DNA of 64,000 nt from Dryococelus australis (taxonomy: Eukaryota > Arthropoda > Insecta > Phasmatodea > Phasmatidae), in contig CM056993.1 of assembly GCA_029891345.1 (NCBI GenBank), positions 273,142,900-273,206,899 of the forward strand. The letters are read 5' to 3'. The position numbers and the translations under genes were made by a program. The notes below the pieces were generated by a model. That model was not told the origin of the DNA. It made no database searches and saw nothing but the letters and a program-made list of their open reading frames with translations. Positions 34,811 to 46,897 of the stretch are shown piece after piece. Numbering within the stretch: the first letter of the stretch is position 1; every line of letters begins with the position of its first letter.

Positions 34811-36870
34811 TTATGTTTCTATTTGTGAAGTGGACCATACCCACTAGTTCTCAACTCTAGAGCATTTACCTAAGCCAGGGTCCAACCCGAACCCTTAGCC
34901 ACTATTTCTTCTTCCTCTTGACATATATTGCATATAATGTCAACACTCGCATCTTCTGCAGATGGATGCGACACAGATGCAGCCGAATTTTTGCAGGTTC
35001 TGGTTCAATATTCTTCTTTGTGAAGTTCTGGTTTTGTATAGCTACAGTCCAGCGACATATTATATTTGACAGGACCATTTTGTTTTACCTCATCGATAAG
35101 TTGGTTTATTATATTAGGGCTCATACTTGTCAGGAAATAGCAAACATTGTGTGGTGTTGTTGATATATTCAGTGCAACCAAATCTTTCAAAAGTCTTTTG
35201 AAAGCAGATCACTTCAGGAAGAAGCCATTATCATTAAGCTGCATAGATGGTGAATAATCTTTAGCTTGTTTATCAGTGGTCTCTCCTTTACAAAGTTTCA
35301 AATGACTACTTAAATCTTCTACACTTATCGCATTGATATCTCCTACGAATGGCATTTCTCACACAAGTATTGATTTCGTATTTCCTAGCATCATATGCAC
35401 TTATAAATACCTTGTCACAATAGTTGCATGGATGTCTTGGAAGAGGAAAAGAACCAGATTTGACATTTGTAGAAGAACCTGCATGTTTATTTGCTAATCT
35501 TCGCCTGCAGGCCGACCCTTACATGTTGCAAGTTGTCGTCTTAAGTTGCCATATCGGGAAAACTGTGATTTACACTGTTCACCTGCGAACATAGTATGGT
35601 CTGGATTTTGATGGCAACCAGTTTCATGTTGTCTGTAGCTGGTTATTGTAGAAAAGGTCTTCTTACAGTAGCAGCACAAATAACTTTTCTGTTCCATCAT
35701 CGAATACGGACATGTTACCCACAGCCAATGTTCTCTCTTCGAGGTCTGAATAGCGACTGAGCTGACCAGCCTATTCCGGCCTGATTTATACCACATTGTC
35801 ATGACAACCTGACGAGGGTACTATTAGTATCAGCTTGAGAGCAAAAGTTTTTTTTTGTGACTTACAAAGTTTCCCATGCAGTGCTGTTGCAGTACTTCAT
35901 AACTACATTCTGCTTGTAAGAGATGAAACTATTCTGTAGTGGGGTGAGGAAAATCGGTATGTACCTATTCTTTAAGAAGATAGTACCCACTTGTTGGCAC
36001 CTCTTGATGATTTACTAACAGTAGGGTCCATCAGGACGAAGTCATTAACATTAGTCTTCGGAGATGCAGATAATAACTTTGAAGCTGTTCATCATCTTCG
36101 GTAGTCCCTGTACTCTTTCTGTTAAAAAGTTTTAAATTTCTAGTTAAATTATTGGTTGTGACTTACGCAGTTTCAAATGTATTTTTAAACCGTCAACATA
36201 CACATACATTCTTCGACACTTATCACGATGATATGACATATGAATGATACTCTACTTACATGAACTTTGTGCATGCCTCTTTGCATCATATGCGTTTGTA
36301 AATGTCTTGTTACAATATTTGCATGGATGTTGTGGCAATACCAAAGAACTGCTCTCCGATGAATCCTTACCTTGGACTGGTAATATTTTCAGAAACCTCT
36401 TGACAGGTGGTTCAGCGTGACCCTTACATGTTGCACGATGTTTTTTCAAGCTGTTACGACGACCCAACTGAGATTTACTCTTTTTAATTGCGAACATATT
36501 ACGACCTGCATTCTGATTACAACCAACTTCATACTGTCTGTAGATTTTTTGTTAGAATATGCCTTTTTACAGTAGCAACACGAATAACTTTCCTGTTCCA
36601 TTGTTATCCACAGCTGATATTCAGTCTTCGAAGTCTGGATGACAACCGAGCTGACCAACCCTGTACTAAAAAAAAACATATTGGTGGTATACCTTCTACT
36701 ATGGCTATTACTACTATTGTGAGATTTATTTCTATCATCGTCAACCACAGCCAGGAGGAGGAACTGCAAGAGTGCCCACTGCCAGACCATTTCTACCACT
36801 GCACCAAGGGCTCTCAAGGACAGAGCTATAAGCTTAATAATGACTGTCAGCAGAACCTGCATCGGAATGT
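34811..36870 (-). pseudogene. Element A gene 1: tandem zinc fingers plus GSGWTL segment
   Basis: Read leftwards on minus. Unit 1 (about 36627-36252): MEQESYSCCYCKKAYS, a frameshift near 36530, then QLGRRNSLKKHRATCKGH and CKYCNKTFTNAYDAKRH. Unit 2 (about 35716-35350) repeats this 905 bp away: MEQKSYLCCYCKKTFS with HETGC, CKSQFSRYGNLRRQLATCKG and CNYCDKVFISAYDARKY. Fingers are CX2CX12HX3-4C. Next comes NIINQLIDEVKQNGPVKYN with SYTKPELHKEEY (35110-35005), then in another phase ICQEEEEIVAKGSGWTLA, a stop, and LELRTSGYGPLHK (to about 34811). My knowledge of the GSGWTL...YxPL motif is from N-terminal regions of Polinton-type polymerase proteins; no polymerase domain follows. Several stops and shifts make it a pseudogene. 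Confidence 0.65.
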
Positions 36871-37746
36871 CAACCTCGTTAGGTGCTCCAGGTACACATC
36901 TCTCTCATTCATGAATTACTGAGGGAAGGAATATCAGCGTTGGATGCTCCTTCAACACTCTGAAGCCCTGCTTCAAGTCTGACATGCGTGTAAATTAGCA
37001 AAGACAAGCAATTTTAAGCGAGTACTCCTGTTCTACCAAAGACTGTCCTGCCTGAACGATTTATTTTTCGTCCCGCCAGCTGGTGAAATGTGTGATGCCT
37101 ACAATTTTTTGGAGTACGATTAAATACTGCTATTATAGGGTTGGTGAGTTTACAGAACTACATGACGTTAATGAATTTGTTTAGCAAATCTGCTTGGTTA
37201 TTCGCCACATCTGTATTTGGTCGCCCAGATTAATAAACTGTTATTTTGTTTGAAGAGGGGTTACTATTTGAAGAGGCAATATTATTGTAGCATAAAAAGG
37301 CACTTTGTTTTTCTTCGCCCCCCCCCCCTCCTTCACCCTCAGGTGGTGCATGTCTGAACACTTTCCAGCATTCAGCTATACTGAAGAGAGGTGCATGGCT
37401 CTCCTGGCGCAGCCGAGCGCTGTCTGGTGGCTACTACTGGCAATGAGTTTTGTTTTCGTCCTGTTGTAGATATGTGGGTAGATGTTTGTAGACATAGCAT
37501 ATTTCATGACATGCATATGTCAGACGGAATTTTCTAGGCAAGTATGCGAGCTCAGTTTTTTGGCATGTGCTGTGAGTTATGCTTTCCATATACCACAATA
37601 GCTGATAGAATCTTCTGACCACCATAACAGCATGGCATTATTTTCACCATGTTCCGCAGCAAGTTTTTTGTTTGGTGTAGTTATGGTACAAACAGCTGAT
37701 CTGAAATGATACACTCTCAGGTCTGTCCGAGCTCAAACGACAGACT

Positions 37747-37786
37747 AACTGGAATGAGCCAGAGAGTTGGTGTGACTATGTATATA
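37747..37786 (-). promoter_or_regulatory. Probable gene 1 promoter in element A
   Basis: On the minus strand TATATA (37786-37781) is followed, about 35 bp on, by the initiator-like TCATTCCAGTTAG. The surrounding 100 bp is homologous to 49080-49170 in element B, where the same pair sits upstream of gene 1, with shared words such as GTGTGCATAAAACG and ACTCTCTGGCTCATTC. Confidence 0.55.
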
Positions 37787-37839
37787 CCCTCGTTTTATGC
37801 ACACACGAAATCTTTATGTAACATGGGTAACACACTAAC

Positions 37840-39110
37840 AAGGAAGCGGAGACTGTAGAGTGAGTGTGCTAGCAGCTGTCTGTAGGGACCTGAGTTCACG
37901 ACTTGCCACAGCTTATTACTATGGGCACACACACTCACATAGCAGCATCGTAGTTATCATAGTGGAACTGTTGGGCTGCTGGATGGAAACTGCCTGTAAG
38001 TACGCTCATTCAAAGTTCGAGCGCAGGCAGGGTCAACAAAATATGACTGCTATTTACTTGGAAAGGTTTGTTACATGCTATAGAAGGTTCAAGCATAGGC
38101 AGGGTCAACAGAGTTCGGTTGTCTGTAATTGCAATGGCTCGTTAGGTACATGTGTGTTTGTAGGGTCATGATTGTCTGTAATTGTAAAGGTTCAGTGCAT
38201 GAGTGTAGGTCAGAGACAGTGTATGACTATAATTACGAACATGACATTGTGGTTTGTGATATCTCGACTGCTGGTTGTGAGGTAGACATCTTTATACTCG
38301 TACACGATCAACTTAGTCTTCATTCGAACACTTCCTGCTGTGTGCATACAAGGTACACACTTCGCCTGCATATTATGGTTAGGGCTTCTAGATGATGGCT
38401 CTTCGTAACGTTTTGGCAGTGGGGCCTTGCTTCCCTTCGATGAACGATTGTATGCTGGCGAACGTGTAATCGGTAATGTATTGTGTGTACGGAACGTCGG
38501 GCGGTCATTGCTTCCGGTGAGTTCACAACGATGTTATGTGCTGACGACCTGCAGGTCTTCTGAAACAGCTACACTCATTAAGGTAAAACATCAGCTCTGC
38601 ATCGTCTAAGAGCAGAGTACATACATAGTTGACATATGTGTGTGTTGTGTGTGTGTTGCGATACCTCCTTACTCGGTTCATGTCTCGGATGTCACAGTGT
38701 GTGTTACCTATGACTGTAAGTATTTGCGATGTACATACATTGCACGATGTGGTCGTTAATAGCCATTTTGAACTTTTTTTTTTTCCTTTTGTACACTTTA
38801 GTGGGAGAAACTCAGCTGGGGAGAGCAAGCAGCTGTCGATAGTGACTTGGGTTCGAGACTTGACACTATGGGTAAACACAACATCACAATTATCATAGTG
38901 GAACGTCTGAACATTTAATGATGAATGGAAACCGTTTAAGTACATACATTAATGGTTCAGGAAGGGCCGACTGCTTGTAATTTCAAATGCTTGGTCCATG
39001 ATGTAAGTACATACATTGTGGTTCTAGCAAGATATACATAGTATGATTGCTTCTAATTACATGCATTGAAGTTTCGGGCAAGGCTGGCAGAATTTGGCTT
39101 CCCATGACTG
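37840..39110. repeat. Element A right-side inner-arm remnant
   Basis: Inner-arm modules in reverse orientation: AAGGTTCAGTGCATGAGTG, TGACATTGTGGTTTGTGAT, and at 38790-38970 GGGTTCGAGACTTGACAC with CAATTATCATAGTGGAACG, the reverse complement of the 46490-46660 sequence in B. The outer arm and terminus that should follow are missing. Confidence 0.6.
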
Positions 39111-40195
39111 AAAAAAAAAAAATGCCAAGCATTTATTCTCTGTAGAGTTCTCACACTTACTAAGTGCAAAACTTTAATATGCCGTAAAATATTGCGATTG
39201 GGCTGGAAGACTTGACTGTGTCACATTTACTGTTTGTCTTGATGAATGCACTAAAGCTGAACCGACCATTTATCTTCCTAACCACACACATTCAAACAAT
39301 GTTCGACATACATTTTAAAACCCCCATAGCTTTTGTTGACATCGTCACCATATTGAAGAAGGAAAATAGTCTTCATATTCCGAGAGCTAAAGGAGTAATT
39401 TCAGTCCCAGATAGACCAGGCAGCTATCTAGGAGCCTAAGATTTTTAGGGGCGGACATTTATGCAGAACTCGAAAATGCGAAATATAATAAAATACGATT
39501 GAAAAATTTCAACACCACTGATATAAATATTTTTTTCTTTTTTAACGATACAGAGATATTATTGTATTTAATTCCGATCTAACTCTCCAGCACTTACAGG
39601 ATGTTAGCAGACTTCACACATTCTCTCGCATCAGCTAAAAGCGCTGAAGATCATGCTTAATGACATGATTTTCAACAGTCGAAGGTTCCCTTTCAACAGC
39701 CCTGAGAGCTACACTGCTTTAATTTACCAGAACAACAAATACGCCGTAAATCACTCGTCATCTGTATTCAACTGGATGGGATGAGATGACAACTAACGTA
39801 ACGTGTTATTGTTTAGAAATAGAAGGACAGTTTTCTTGTTGTTGTTTAGTTGAGAATGGGCTTCAAAATAGTTTTCTCTGCCTAGGGGCGCCAAATGGCT
39901 AAATTCGTTCATGCTCCGACCATTTACCTCCAAAACAGTAACGTTTACTTACGAAGCAGTGTTCTAGGGATCTGCTTTTCCAAGTCGTCATGGAAAACAT
40001 GGTTAGCGTAGAGCAAAAATCAACAACGTACTTTATCAGCAGTCAGTTTGGGTAAAGGTCGTGTTAAAAAAAGAACAAAATGCTAGGGGATGCCTGCAAA
40101 AAATCACGTTGTGTTGTAGCCCAAACAAAAATATACGGTGAACTCGATTTAGCAGGTCGAAAGAAAACATTCACAAACGGCTTAAAATTGTATAG
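39111..40195. other. Non-coding DNA between elements A and B
   Basis: No supportable gene; the frame 39212-39439 has no domain. A 30-bp word at 39152-39181 (core CTTACTAAGTGCAAAACTTT) is repeated exactly at 41942-41971. Confidence 0.4.
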
Positions 40196-40339
40196 TGTCA
40201 CGTGACCGACGCATGAATAAAGTTATGAGGTCCATGAAAATGTTAATTTTACATAAGGCGGAGGAATACGCAACATGTATACAAGTAGATCTTAAGCAGG
40301 GTTTTCAAAACTGCTCATTTTACCGTGAACAGCATATAG
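40196..40339. mobile_element. MITE, family 1 (long form), right part
   Basis: GTGACCGACGCATGAATAAAG, AAAATGTTAATTTTACATAA and ACAAGTAGATCTTAAGCAGG precede the terminus CTCATTTTACC then GTGAACAGC. The left half is absent. Confidence 0.75.
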
Positions 40340-40433
40340 CATCTCCTTCCTTAATATTATGTTGGCGGACATAAGAGATATTTGTACAGATTGCGCACTA
40401 CTTCTTACTTCCTCCGCGAACTCCAGCCACACA

Positions 40434-40690
40434 GAGGTCGCGGTGGTTTAGTGGTTAGACTACTCGAGTCCCAACTGGGCGAACCGAATTCGATTCCAAG
40501 GGGGTAGCTCCCGAATTTTCGCATGTAGGAATCGTGTCAGACGATGCCGCTGGTCGGTGGGTTTTCTCGGGGTTTTCGCTTTTCCCCTGCCCTTGCATTC
40601 CGGCATTGCTATATAATCACCACACGTTTCACCCTCATCGGCTCTCAAGACCTCGATGGTTAGAGCCGCCATAATCTCTCAACTTCGCTT
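40434..40690 (+). mobile_element. tRNA-derived SINE, best copy
   Basis: The head GGTCGCGGTGGTTTAGTGG then TTAGACTACTCGAGTCCC has an A box (GTGGTTTAGTGG), and GAATTCGATTCC is the B box. The body CAGACGATGCCGCTGG, GGGTTTTCTCGGGG, CCTTGCATTCCGG and CTCTCAAGACCTCGATGG is shared with the copies at 5488 and 8360. RNA polymerase III internal promoter by family. No long A tail is visible. Confidence 0.85.
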
Positions 40691-40953
40691 CCGCCACACA
40701 CCATCAAAATGGCGTCACATGGCCAGCATCAGCTCGAAATACCATTAGTTAATAAGCGCCTGGTATCACCTACTTGCCAGGTCAGTTCTGCCAATAAGGA
40801 ACCTTCGCAGCAGAAACATGGCCCGTTCCTAGCGCTTCGCGCAACCTGCGAGAGAATGGATGCGACCACTCAAAGAAAGTACCACTTTATTTCGCCTGTG
40901 TGTTCTTAGCCTAACCTGTGGCGTGACGTCACGGCAGTTGACAGCTCAAAGCG

Positions 40954-41340
40954 ATGACAGACACGAGTGATTACACAATCGAGGAGCTTTTGGTGGCCTC
41001 TGCGTGGGTTAGTGAAAACGGCAAAACGATGCAAGCCATCACGGACTACATCACTGAGCAGTTGAGAAGACATCACTGACAAAGAAGATGTTGCTACAGC
41101 GTAGAAAGAAAGCTACTACAACAGGGCAGTGTCCTTGATGCACCAAGAAGTAGAAGACAGTCCACAAGACGTGACCGTTTTGCGGATGTGACAGAATCTG
41201 TCAAACGATCCACGCGAAAACGTACTGCTTAGTTAGAAATACTCTAATCTACCACGCGAAAACACATGAAGTTGTACCTTCAAGGGGAATTTTGTGGCTT
41301 CCATTGGCAGTTTATAAAACAACAAATGTCCATATCTACG
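40954..41340 (+). pseudogene. Helix-turn-helix transposase-like remnant
   Basis: An ATG at 40954 opens MTDTSDYTIEELLVASAWV and ENGKTMQAITDYITEQL, then a stop. In a later phase the reading is SVERKLLQQGSVLDAPRS, then VTESVKRSTRKRTA, STTRKHMKLYLQ. The combination resembles the paired helix-turn-helix N-terminus of mariner-type transposases or the related DUF4817-type insect proteins (GSVLDAPRSGRP-like linker). No catalytic domain follows. Stops and one shift make it non-functional. The family assignment is moderate only. Confidence 0.5.
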
Positions 41341-41358
41341 GACGTGTGGACATACGTG

Positions 41359-41599
41359 TATATGTTGTTCACACTAAAGTGAGTAATTTTTAAGGCACTT
41401 CCAATAGACATTAACCACTAATAAGTATGTTTTATGGCAGCTTCTCGCGTTAATTTTTGGGAGTGGTGGAATGTATACACTGTGTTTATTGGTCACATGG
41501 AAATGTTTATATTTGAAAGTGGTGGAAAGATAGAAATTGCATAAAGGAAAAATGTAGCAGGATTTTAAAAAGTGCTCACTTTACTGTGAATAGACTTTA
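41359..41599. mobile_element. MITE, family 1 (short form)
   Basis: The left end TATGTTGTTCACACTAAAG and right end GTGCTCACTTTACTGTGAAT then AGACTTTA are inverted partners. The interior includes GTGGTGGAATGTATACAC and CACTGTGTTTATTGG. Confidence 0.75.
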
Positions 41600-42038
41600 C
41601 AAGTGCTTCAATAATTTCAAACAGTCTACCAGTAGGCAGACGTCATGTTTTCAGATGAATGCTCCATTAATTGTAACTCCCACAAACACTATGTATTTTC
41701 CTGGGAAGCAAAATAACCCCCGTTTTTTCTTTTAATTGAATAGGACACAAGACATAGTATGATCCAGACTGGAATAACAGCTGGGCATCTGTTATCTCCA
41801 AATGATCGATGACTTGTTAATCCCACAACTGGGAGACAGGGGGCTTATTTAAGACGAGTGCTTTTAGCAGGATGGATTACCACTCTTCGTGTAGGCTGTT
41901 CGACGCCGCCTGAAAACAGTTTGACGTATTTTAGATACTAACACACTTACTAAGTGCAAAACTTTAATATGTCAGTAAATAAAAGTAACTAAAAATTAAA
42001 TGATTAGGCCCCTATTTACCTTGTTTTTATAACATGAA
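41600..42038. other. Non-coding DNA
   Basis: No gene. It contains the second copy of the 30-bp direct repeat (41942-41971). Confidence 0.4.
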
Positions 42039-42712
42039 TCATTTGCTGATTGTACATTGTATGCATTGTAAGTAACATTTCGTCTTTGTCTTGCCGTGGG
42101 TAAAATGCTTTCTGTTGGAAGAAACACATTTCGTTCGTATTCTTCTTGTAGGAAACGGAATTTTTACATTTCTTAGAAGATTGTGTATTAAGCGTGTTAC
42201 AATCACTATATGATTCACTGTGTCAGGTTTGATTACAGTGACAGTGAAGCAAACTTTAAAATACTGGCAAAGGATACCAAAAGCATTTTCATCGCGCGTA
42301 CCTCTAGTTCTGTAATGGCGATAACTGTATATCGCCTTATCTTCATCATTTTTACATTGTTCTTTTAGGTAAGGACGCATCAAAGAGGATGTTAGTTTAA
42401 ATGCCTCATTGCTTAGAATGACGTGCGGTATTACGTTATTAGTTCCTGGAAGTGTAGCTGGATCAGGAAATTTGTATGTTCTTTCAGATTTAATAAAAAT
42501 GCCTGCATCACCTTCCATAAGACTCAACATGTATCGCTAGGAACTTATATCTGTTATCAACAGATGCAAGAAATCCTACTACTGAGAAATAATTATTGTC
42601 ATTATAAAACAGAGATCCTAAATGCTAAGACTTAATTATTCGAACATGCTTTCCTCCTACGGAATCCCAGCATTTAGGGTATTTCCACCATTCATCAAAC
42701 AAAACAACAGCA
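42039..42712 (-). pseudogene. PIF/Harbinger (HARBI1-like) transposase, C-terminal part, inactive
   Basis: Minus-strand reading from about 42712: FDEWWKYPKCWDSVGGKHVR, then YNDNNYFSVVGFLASVDNRY and KFLAIHVESYG, a frameshift near 42515, then the open frame 42530-42039. That frame has EGDAGIF, FPDPATLPGTN, NEAFKLTSSLMRPYLK, DENAFGILCQYFKV and IVTRLIHNLLRN. This is the DDE_Tnp_4 fold of Harbinger transposases. The second Asp (EGDAGIF) and the Glu (DENAFG) of the DDE triad are present, but the first, normally IDGKH, reads VGGKH, so the catalytic Asp is Gly. About 220 of the usual 350-400 residues remain; the N-terminus and terminal repeats were not found. Confidence 0.88.
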
Positions 42713-43276
42713 AATCTTGATCATCAGCTTCTCCCTCAACGAGCAAGGTGAATGCTGCTTCCCCATCGCGCAGAAGACTAAATTCTCGCGCGTTTCTGGG
42801 AAAACAGCCTCACACATACACTAAATATGAGGTAGACAGATCTCGCTGGCTGCGCACAACCAATCTTCGTGCCCCCACCATTAAACAGCTTTACTGCCAA
42901 CACGTCTAGCGAAAATAGCGGGGATTGGGTTTGGGGTTAGAACACTGTTTAATAAACAAGTGCTTTTGAGATGTTTCTAAACTTCCTCTAAACAGTTTGT
43001 AATGCTTTATGATTAAATTCCAACTCCTAAAAGTATTTTACTACTAAAAAAGTGATTGTGATTTAAAAATTAAGATATAAACAAACACGTTCATCACTGT
43101 TGACCATGTGACTTTGACAGTTGTGTCTTTGGGGTAGGTCAATGTTGGGTACATGCACAGAAGACGAATTAGTAGTCTACCTCTTCTTATCTTCACGTCC
43201 GTGAATGCGAGAGTGGGATTGACGCATCGCGCGTCACTTATCGCGCATTCGCACATGCGTATTCCTTAGAAAAAGC
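42713..43276. other. Non-coding DNA left of element B
   Basis: Nothing assignable. Confidence 0.4.
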
Positions 43277-43282
43277 AGCTTA
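43277..43282. repeat. Target-site duplicate, left (AGCTTA)
   Basis: AGCTTA directly abuts the left AGT terminus and is identical to 52760-52765 directly after the right ACT terminus. Confidence 0.85.
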
Positions 43283-43754
43283 AGTAGTATAAAAATTCAG
43301 GTTCTGGCACACCAGGCTGCAGGATGAGGACTGGTAACCGCCGAATTGTCCCTTTTTTTCCCTTTTTTCCCGTCCAAAACGGTCGATTTCGCGTACAAAA
43401 AACTCCACTTTATCCCCTTTTCCCCGAAATTTCCCGAATTTCCCTCCAGCCGGTGATGGCCATGTTGACAACAAAGTGCCGGCCGCCATCTTTTGTGTCC
43501 TAATTTGAATAATCCAGTGCTGATCCCACGTTGTGGCGTTTGATTCATTGTGGAGATAGAAGAGATGTTTCATGACAGCACTCAGAACCGCCATCTTTGA
43601 TCACGAGCACCAATAACTAACAATATGGCGGATAATTGTCGACCAGCTGAGGATGTCGACCACTTCGGCGGCCAGCGCCTTGTCGGTGGTGGCTGTGGGG
43701 CATCAAGGCACCGCGAACGATCGGATCTCGTGAAACACTGCCACCTGTGGGGTC

Positions 43755-44035
43755 AAATATGCCCCATGTTAACTTATAACCATAGTCAGCTGTAATTTCC
43801 GAACAGATTAAGTTATAGTTGTTAAATTCATAACATAGACATCATCCACAATTAGGAGAGGGGTTGTGGGGTGAAGTATGCCCTATGTCTGTGTACAAGC
43901 ATAGTTGGATGTAATTTCCGAACCATTTAAGTTATAGTTGTCAAATTCATAACATAGATATCAACCATGACTAGGAGAAGGATCGCGTGGTCAAATATGC
44001 CATATGTCAGCATATAAGCATAGGTGCATAACCCC
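43755..44035. repeat. 119-bp minisatellite, about 2.3 units
   Basis: Same unit as 30665-31760 (AATTTCCGAACCATTTAAG, AAATTCATAACATAGA). Confidence 0.85.
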
Positions 44036-44883
44036 CCAACGACGAGAAGGGACATGCTGATATATGTCGACCTGCATGTCACCCCCTTCTTACTCACCTC
44101 TGTCTCTCCTGTCCCCTCGGTGCCACTGCCTGGCCACACACACACACACTTCCTCATGTGCTCAACCCCTCGGCACCTTGACCAGAGACATTCCACTCGT
44201 TCTCATGCTCTCTCTCTCTATCCTTTTTCCTCCCCTTCCAACTGCCTACATCACCTCTGATCATACATCCTCGAGCACTAGCCATCACCCGGCCAGCGAC
44301 TCGCTGTGCGCCGATCCCCCGAGCACTCATGTCACAGCTTACGTACTTCCAGACAGTCGGTCAGTACCACGGTCCTTGCACTCGTGAGCCGTGTACCGAG
44401 ATGTCAATATGCATGAATTTAATGAGATGTCACTTGCAATGAATACACAGTCATCGCTAGACAGCCGAGTCCCCCACACATACAACATTGCATGAAGGAA
44501 CAAGTATCCTATTACGAAAATGAATTATGCCCTACCTTAACTTGTACCAGTTGACAACACATAGGCCACGAGCATATTTCACTGTCGTCATCGTCGTCGT
44601 ATTCGTCGATGATCTGACCTCGCTGGAAGCGGAGACAACAATGACCGGACCTGCCTTTCTGTGTACGATAGAACCCCCTCTCTCCTGTTCCCTCGGCAAG
44701 GCCACACACACACACTTCCTCGTGCACTAACTCTCAACACCTCCGCCTGCCACACTCCGTCTCCCCCCTCCATTTGACACCATCACCCCTGGTCATACTT
44801 CCCCGCGCGCTCGTCACTGCTTGGCAAAGCCCCATCTCTGTCACCATGTGCCGATACCCGAGCATACATGTAACAGAGGGCAC

Positions 44884-45170
44884 ATAAAATCATAGGTGGC
44901 TGTAATTTCCGAACCATTCGAGTTATAGTTGCCAAATTCTAAACATAGACATCAACCACGACTAGGAGAAGGATCGTGGTGTCAAGTATGCCATATGTCA
45001 ACATATAAGCATTGTTGACTAAAATTTCCGAACCATTTGAGTTATAGTTGCCAAATACATAACATAGACATCAAACACGACTAGGGGAAGGGGTACAGAG
45101 TCAAGCCTGAGCCTATGTCAACTTAGTAGCATAGTTAGCTGTGATTTCCGAACTGTATAACATAGGCATA
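44884..45170. repeat. 119-bp minisatellite, second array in the left arm
   Basis: About 2.4 more units (AATTTCCGAACCATTCGAG, ACATAGACATCAACCACG), showing internal duplication within the arm. Confidence 0.85.
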
Positions 45171-46897
45171 AATTTTAGGTGTGGGGGGTCACCCTTGCAG
45201 CACTTCCTACTCATAGGCCTACTGGCCACCATCATGGACACCCACCACCACCAGCAACCGTCATTGTACAAATGGCCATCGTCGGTTCACTGCCCGCACC
45301 ACCGCCAGCCCCACAATTTGTTAGACAGTGCGATTTCCATAGTAGTCAAAATCATACCCCAACTAAATTGGTAAGGAAACAATACGACCACCGGTTAAAA
45401 AGAAAGCATTATAAATGTAACTGTTTAAACTGGTACACACACACACACACATGCACTCCCCGCTTGCACACACTAGTTATCACCCCACATGTACAACACT
45501 TGTTAGAAGAATAAGCTTCCTATTACGAAATGAATTATCCCCTACCTTAAATAATGTTGCAGTAAATACTCGAAGGCCAAGAAATCGTACTTACTTCCAG
45601 ACAGTCGCCCCCCCCCCCCCCGAACCATCAATGTGTGTACTTACGTCCTTAAAGACGGTTAATACCACACCAACAGGGAGGACCGACCTTGCACTCGTGA
45701 GTCATGTACTGAGACTTCGTTGTATGTAATGCGATGTCACTCACAATTAATACACACAGTCATCGCTGGACAGCAGAGTCCCCGCACATACAACAACATT
45801 AACACTAGCTAGAACGATAATATTATTATTACGAAACAATTAATCCCCTATCTTACCTCGAATAGCAATGAATACTCGTACGCCATAAGCACATCCCATC
45901 ATCAACGTGACCTCGCTGGAAGCGGAGACCCTAATGACCAGTCCCACCTTTCCGTGAATGGTAGATACCGACCAAGTACTACATCTCCACCACCATCACA
46001 TCCCCTTGTCAATGTACATAGTGGTATACTATTGAAAGGAAACAATGCCTGTGCCCTGAACCAACCTCGAGGTATTGTCGGTTCGATTCTCGTAGAGAGT
46101 GGTAATACAAGTCGACGTAAAGCCGACTTGTATTATGGGCTTGTATGTATTATGTGATGGGCTTATACCAAGCCCATCACAAACACACACAACCCACGAA
46201 CTGCTAATACCATGCAGAGGAGAGGTGTATTTTTATCTTAACTGGTGTAACTGTGAATACCCGTAGATGGTGAGCACATCTCGTCGTCGATGTGACCCCG
46301 ATGTAAGCAGAGACCGCAATGATAGTCCCGCCTCTCTTGCATGGTAGATACCGAACAAGTATCTCATCCCCGCCACCACCTCCCCTTGACAATGTGCATT
46401 TCGGTATACTATTGAAAGGAAACAATGTACCATGCCTTTGTAATTGCAAGCAGTCATACTCTTCCCGAACCTTCAGTATCTAGACTTTGAAATTACAAGC
46501 AGTCGACACTTCCGGAACCTTTAATGTATGCACTTAGACAGTTTACGTCCACCATTACATTTCCAAACGTTCCACTATGATAACCGCGATGTTGTGTTTA
46601 CCCATGTTGACAAGTCTCGAACCCAGGCCCTACAGATAGCTGATTGCTGTCCCCAGTTGGCCGCTAGAATGCATGAAAGGAAAAAAAAAACTATACAAAA
46701 TGATACACAATTAAACACATATGCATGTTCATTCAAAATACTTGCAGCCAGAGGTTCGAAAAATATGTAGGGCAGCAGTTACACACAGCAGTAGGTACAT
46801 TGCCTAGCCAGTAGGAATTAAGAAAAAAAGAACTTATTCTTAATGCATTTATTTATATGCATAACCAAATCACACACACGCATACATACATCTCATG

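Larger units (their letters stand above)
30190..39110. mobile_element. Element A: Polinton-like element, right end lost
   Basis: It begins AGTAGTATAAAAACTGG, the same terminus as element B at 43283, and lacks about 33 bp that B has just inside. Then follow the same arm modules: the pyrimidine-rich TTCCC segment, GGTCGATTTCGC, the 119-bp minisatellite, CCCCCCAACGACCAGAAGG and the GAATACACAGTCATTGC modules. The interior carries gene 2 and gene 1 remnants, both on minus. At 37.8-39.1 kb inner-arm sequence reappears in reverse orientation (38790-38970 is the reverse complement of about 46490-46660 in B). The expected ACT terminus and outer right arm are absent. The right boundary is approximate. 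Confidence 0.75.
43283..46660. repeat. Element B left inverted-repeat arm, modular
   Basis: The outer 1.35 kb (to about 44640) pairs with 51360-52759 inverted. Further inward the same modules recur: minisatellite units again at 44884-45170; GAATTATCCCCTACCTTAA at about 45530 and a variant near 45845; GACCTCGCTGGAAGCGGAGAC at about 44617 and 45908; and GGTTCGATTCTCGTAGAG at about 46079. The 45650-46120 part pairs with 48548-49030 inverted. Short Ser/Pro-rich frames follow from base composition and are not credible proteins. Confidence 0.75.
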
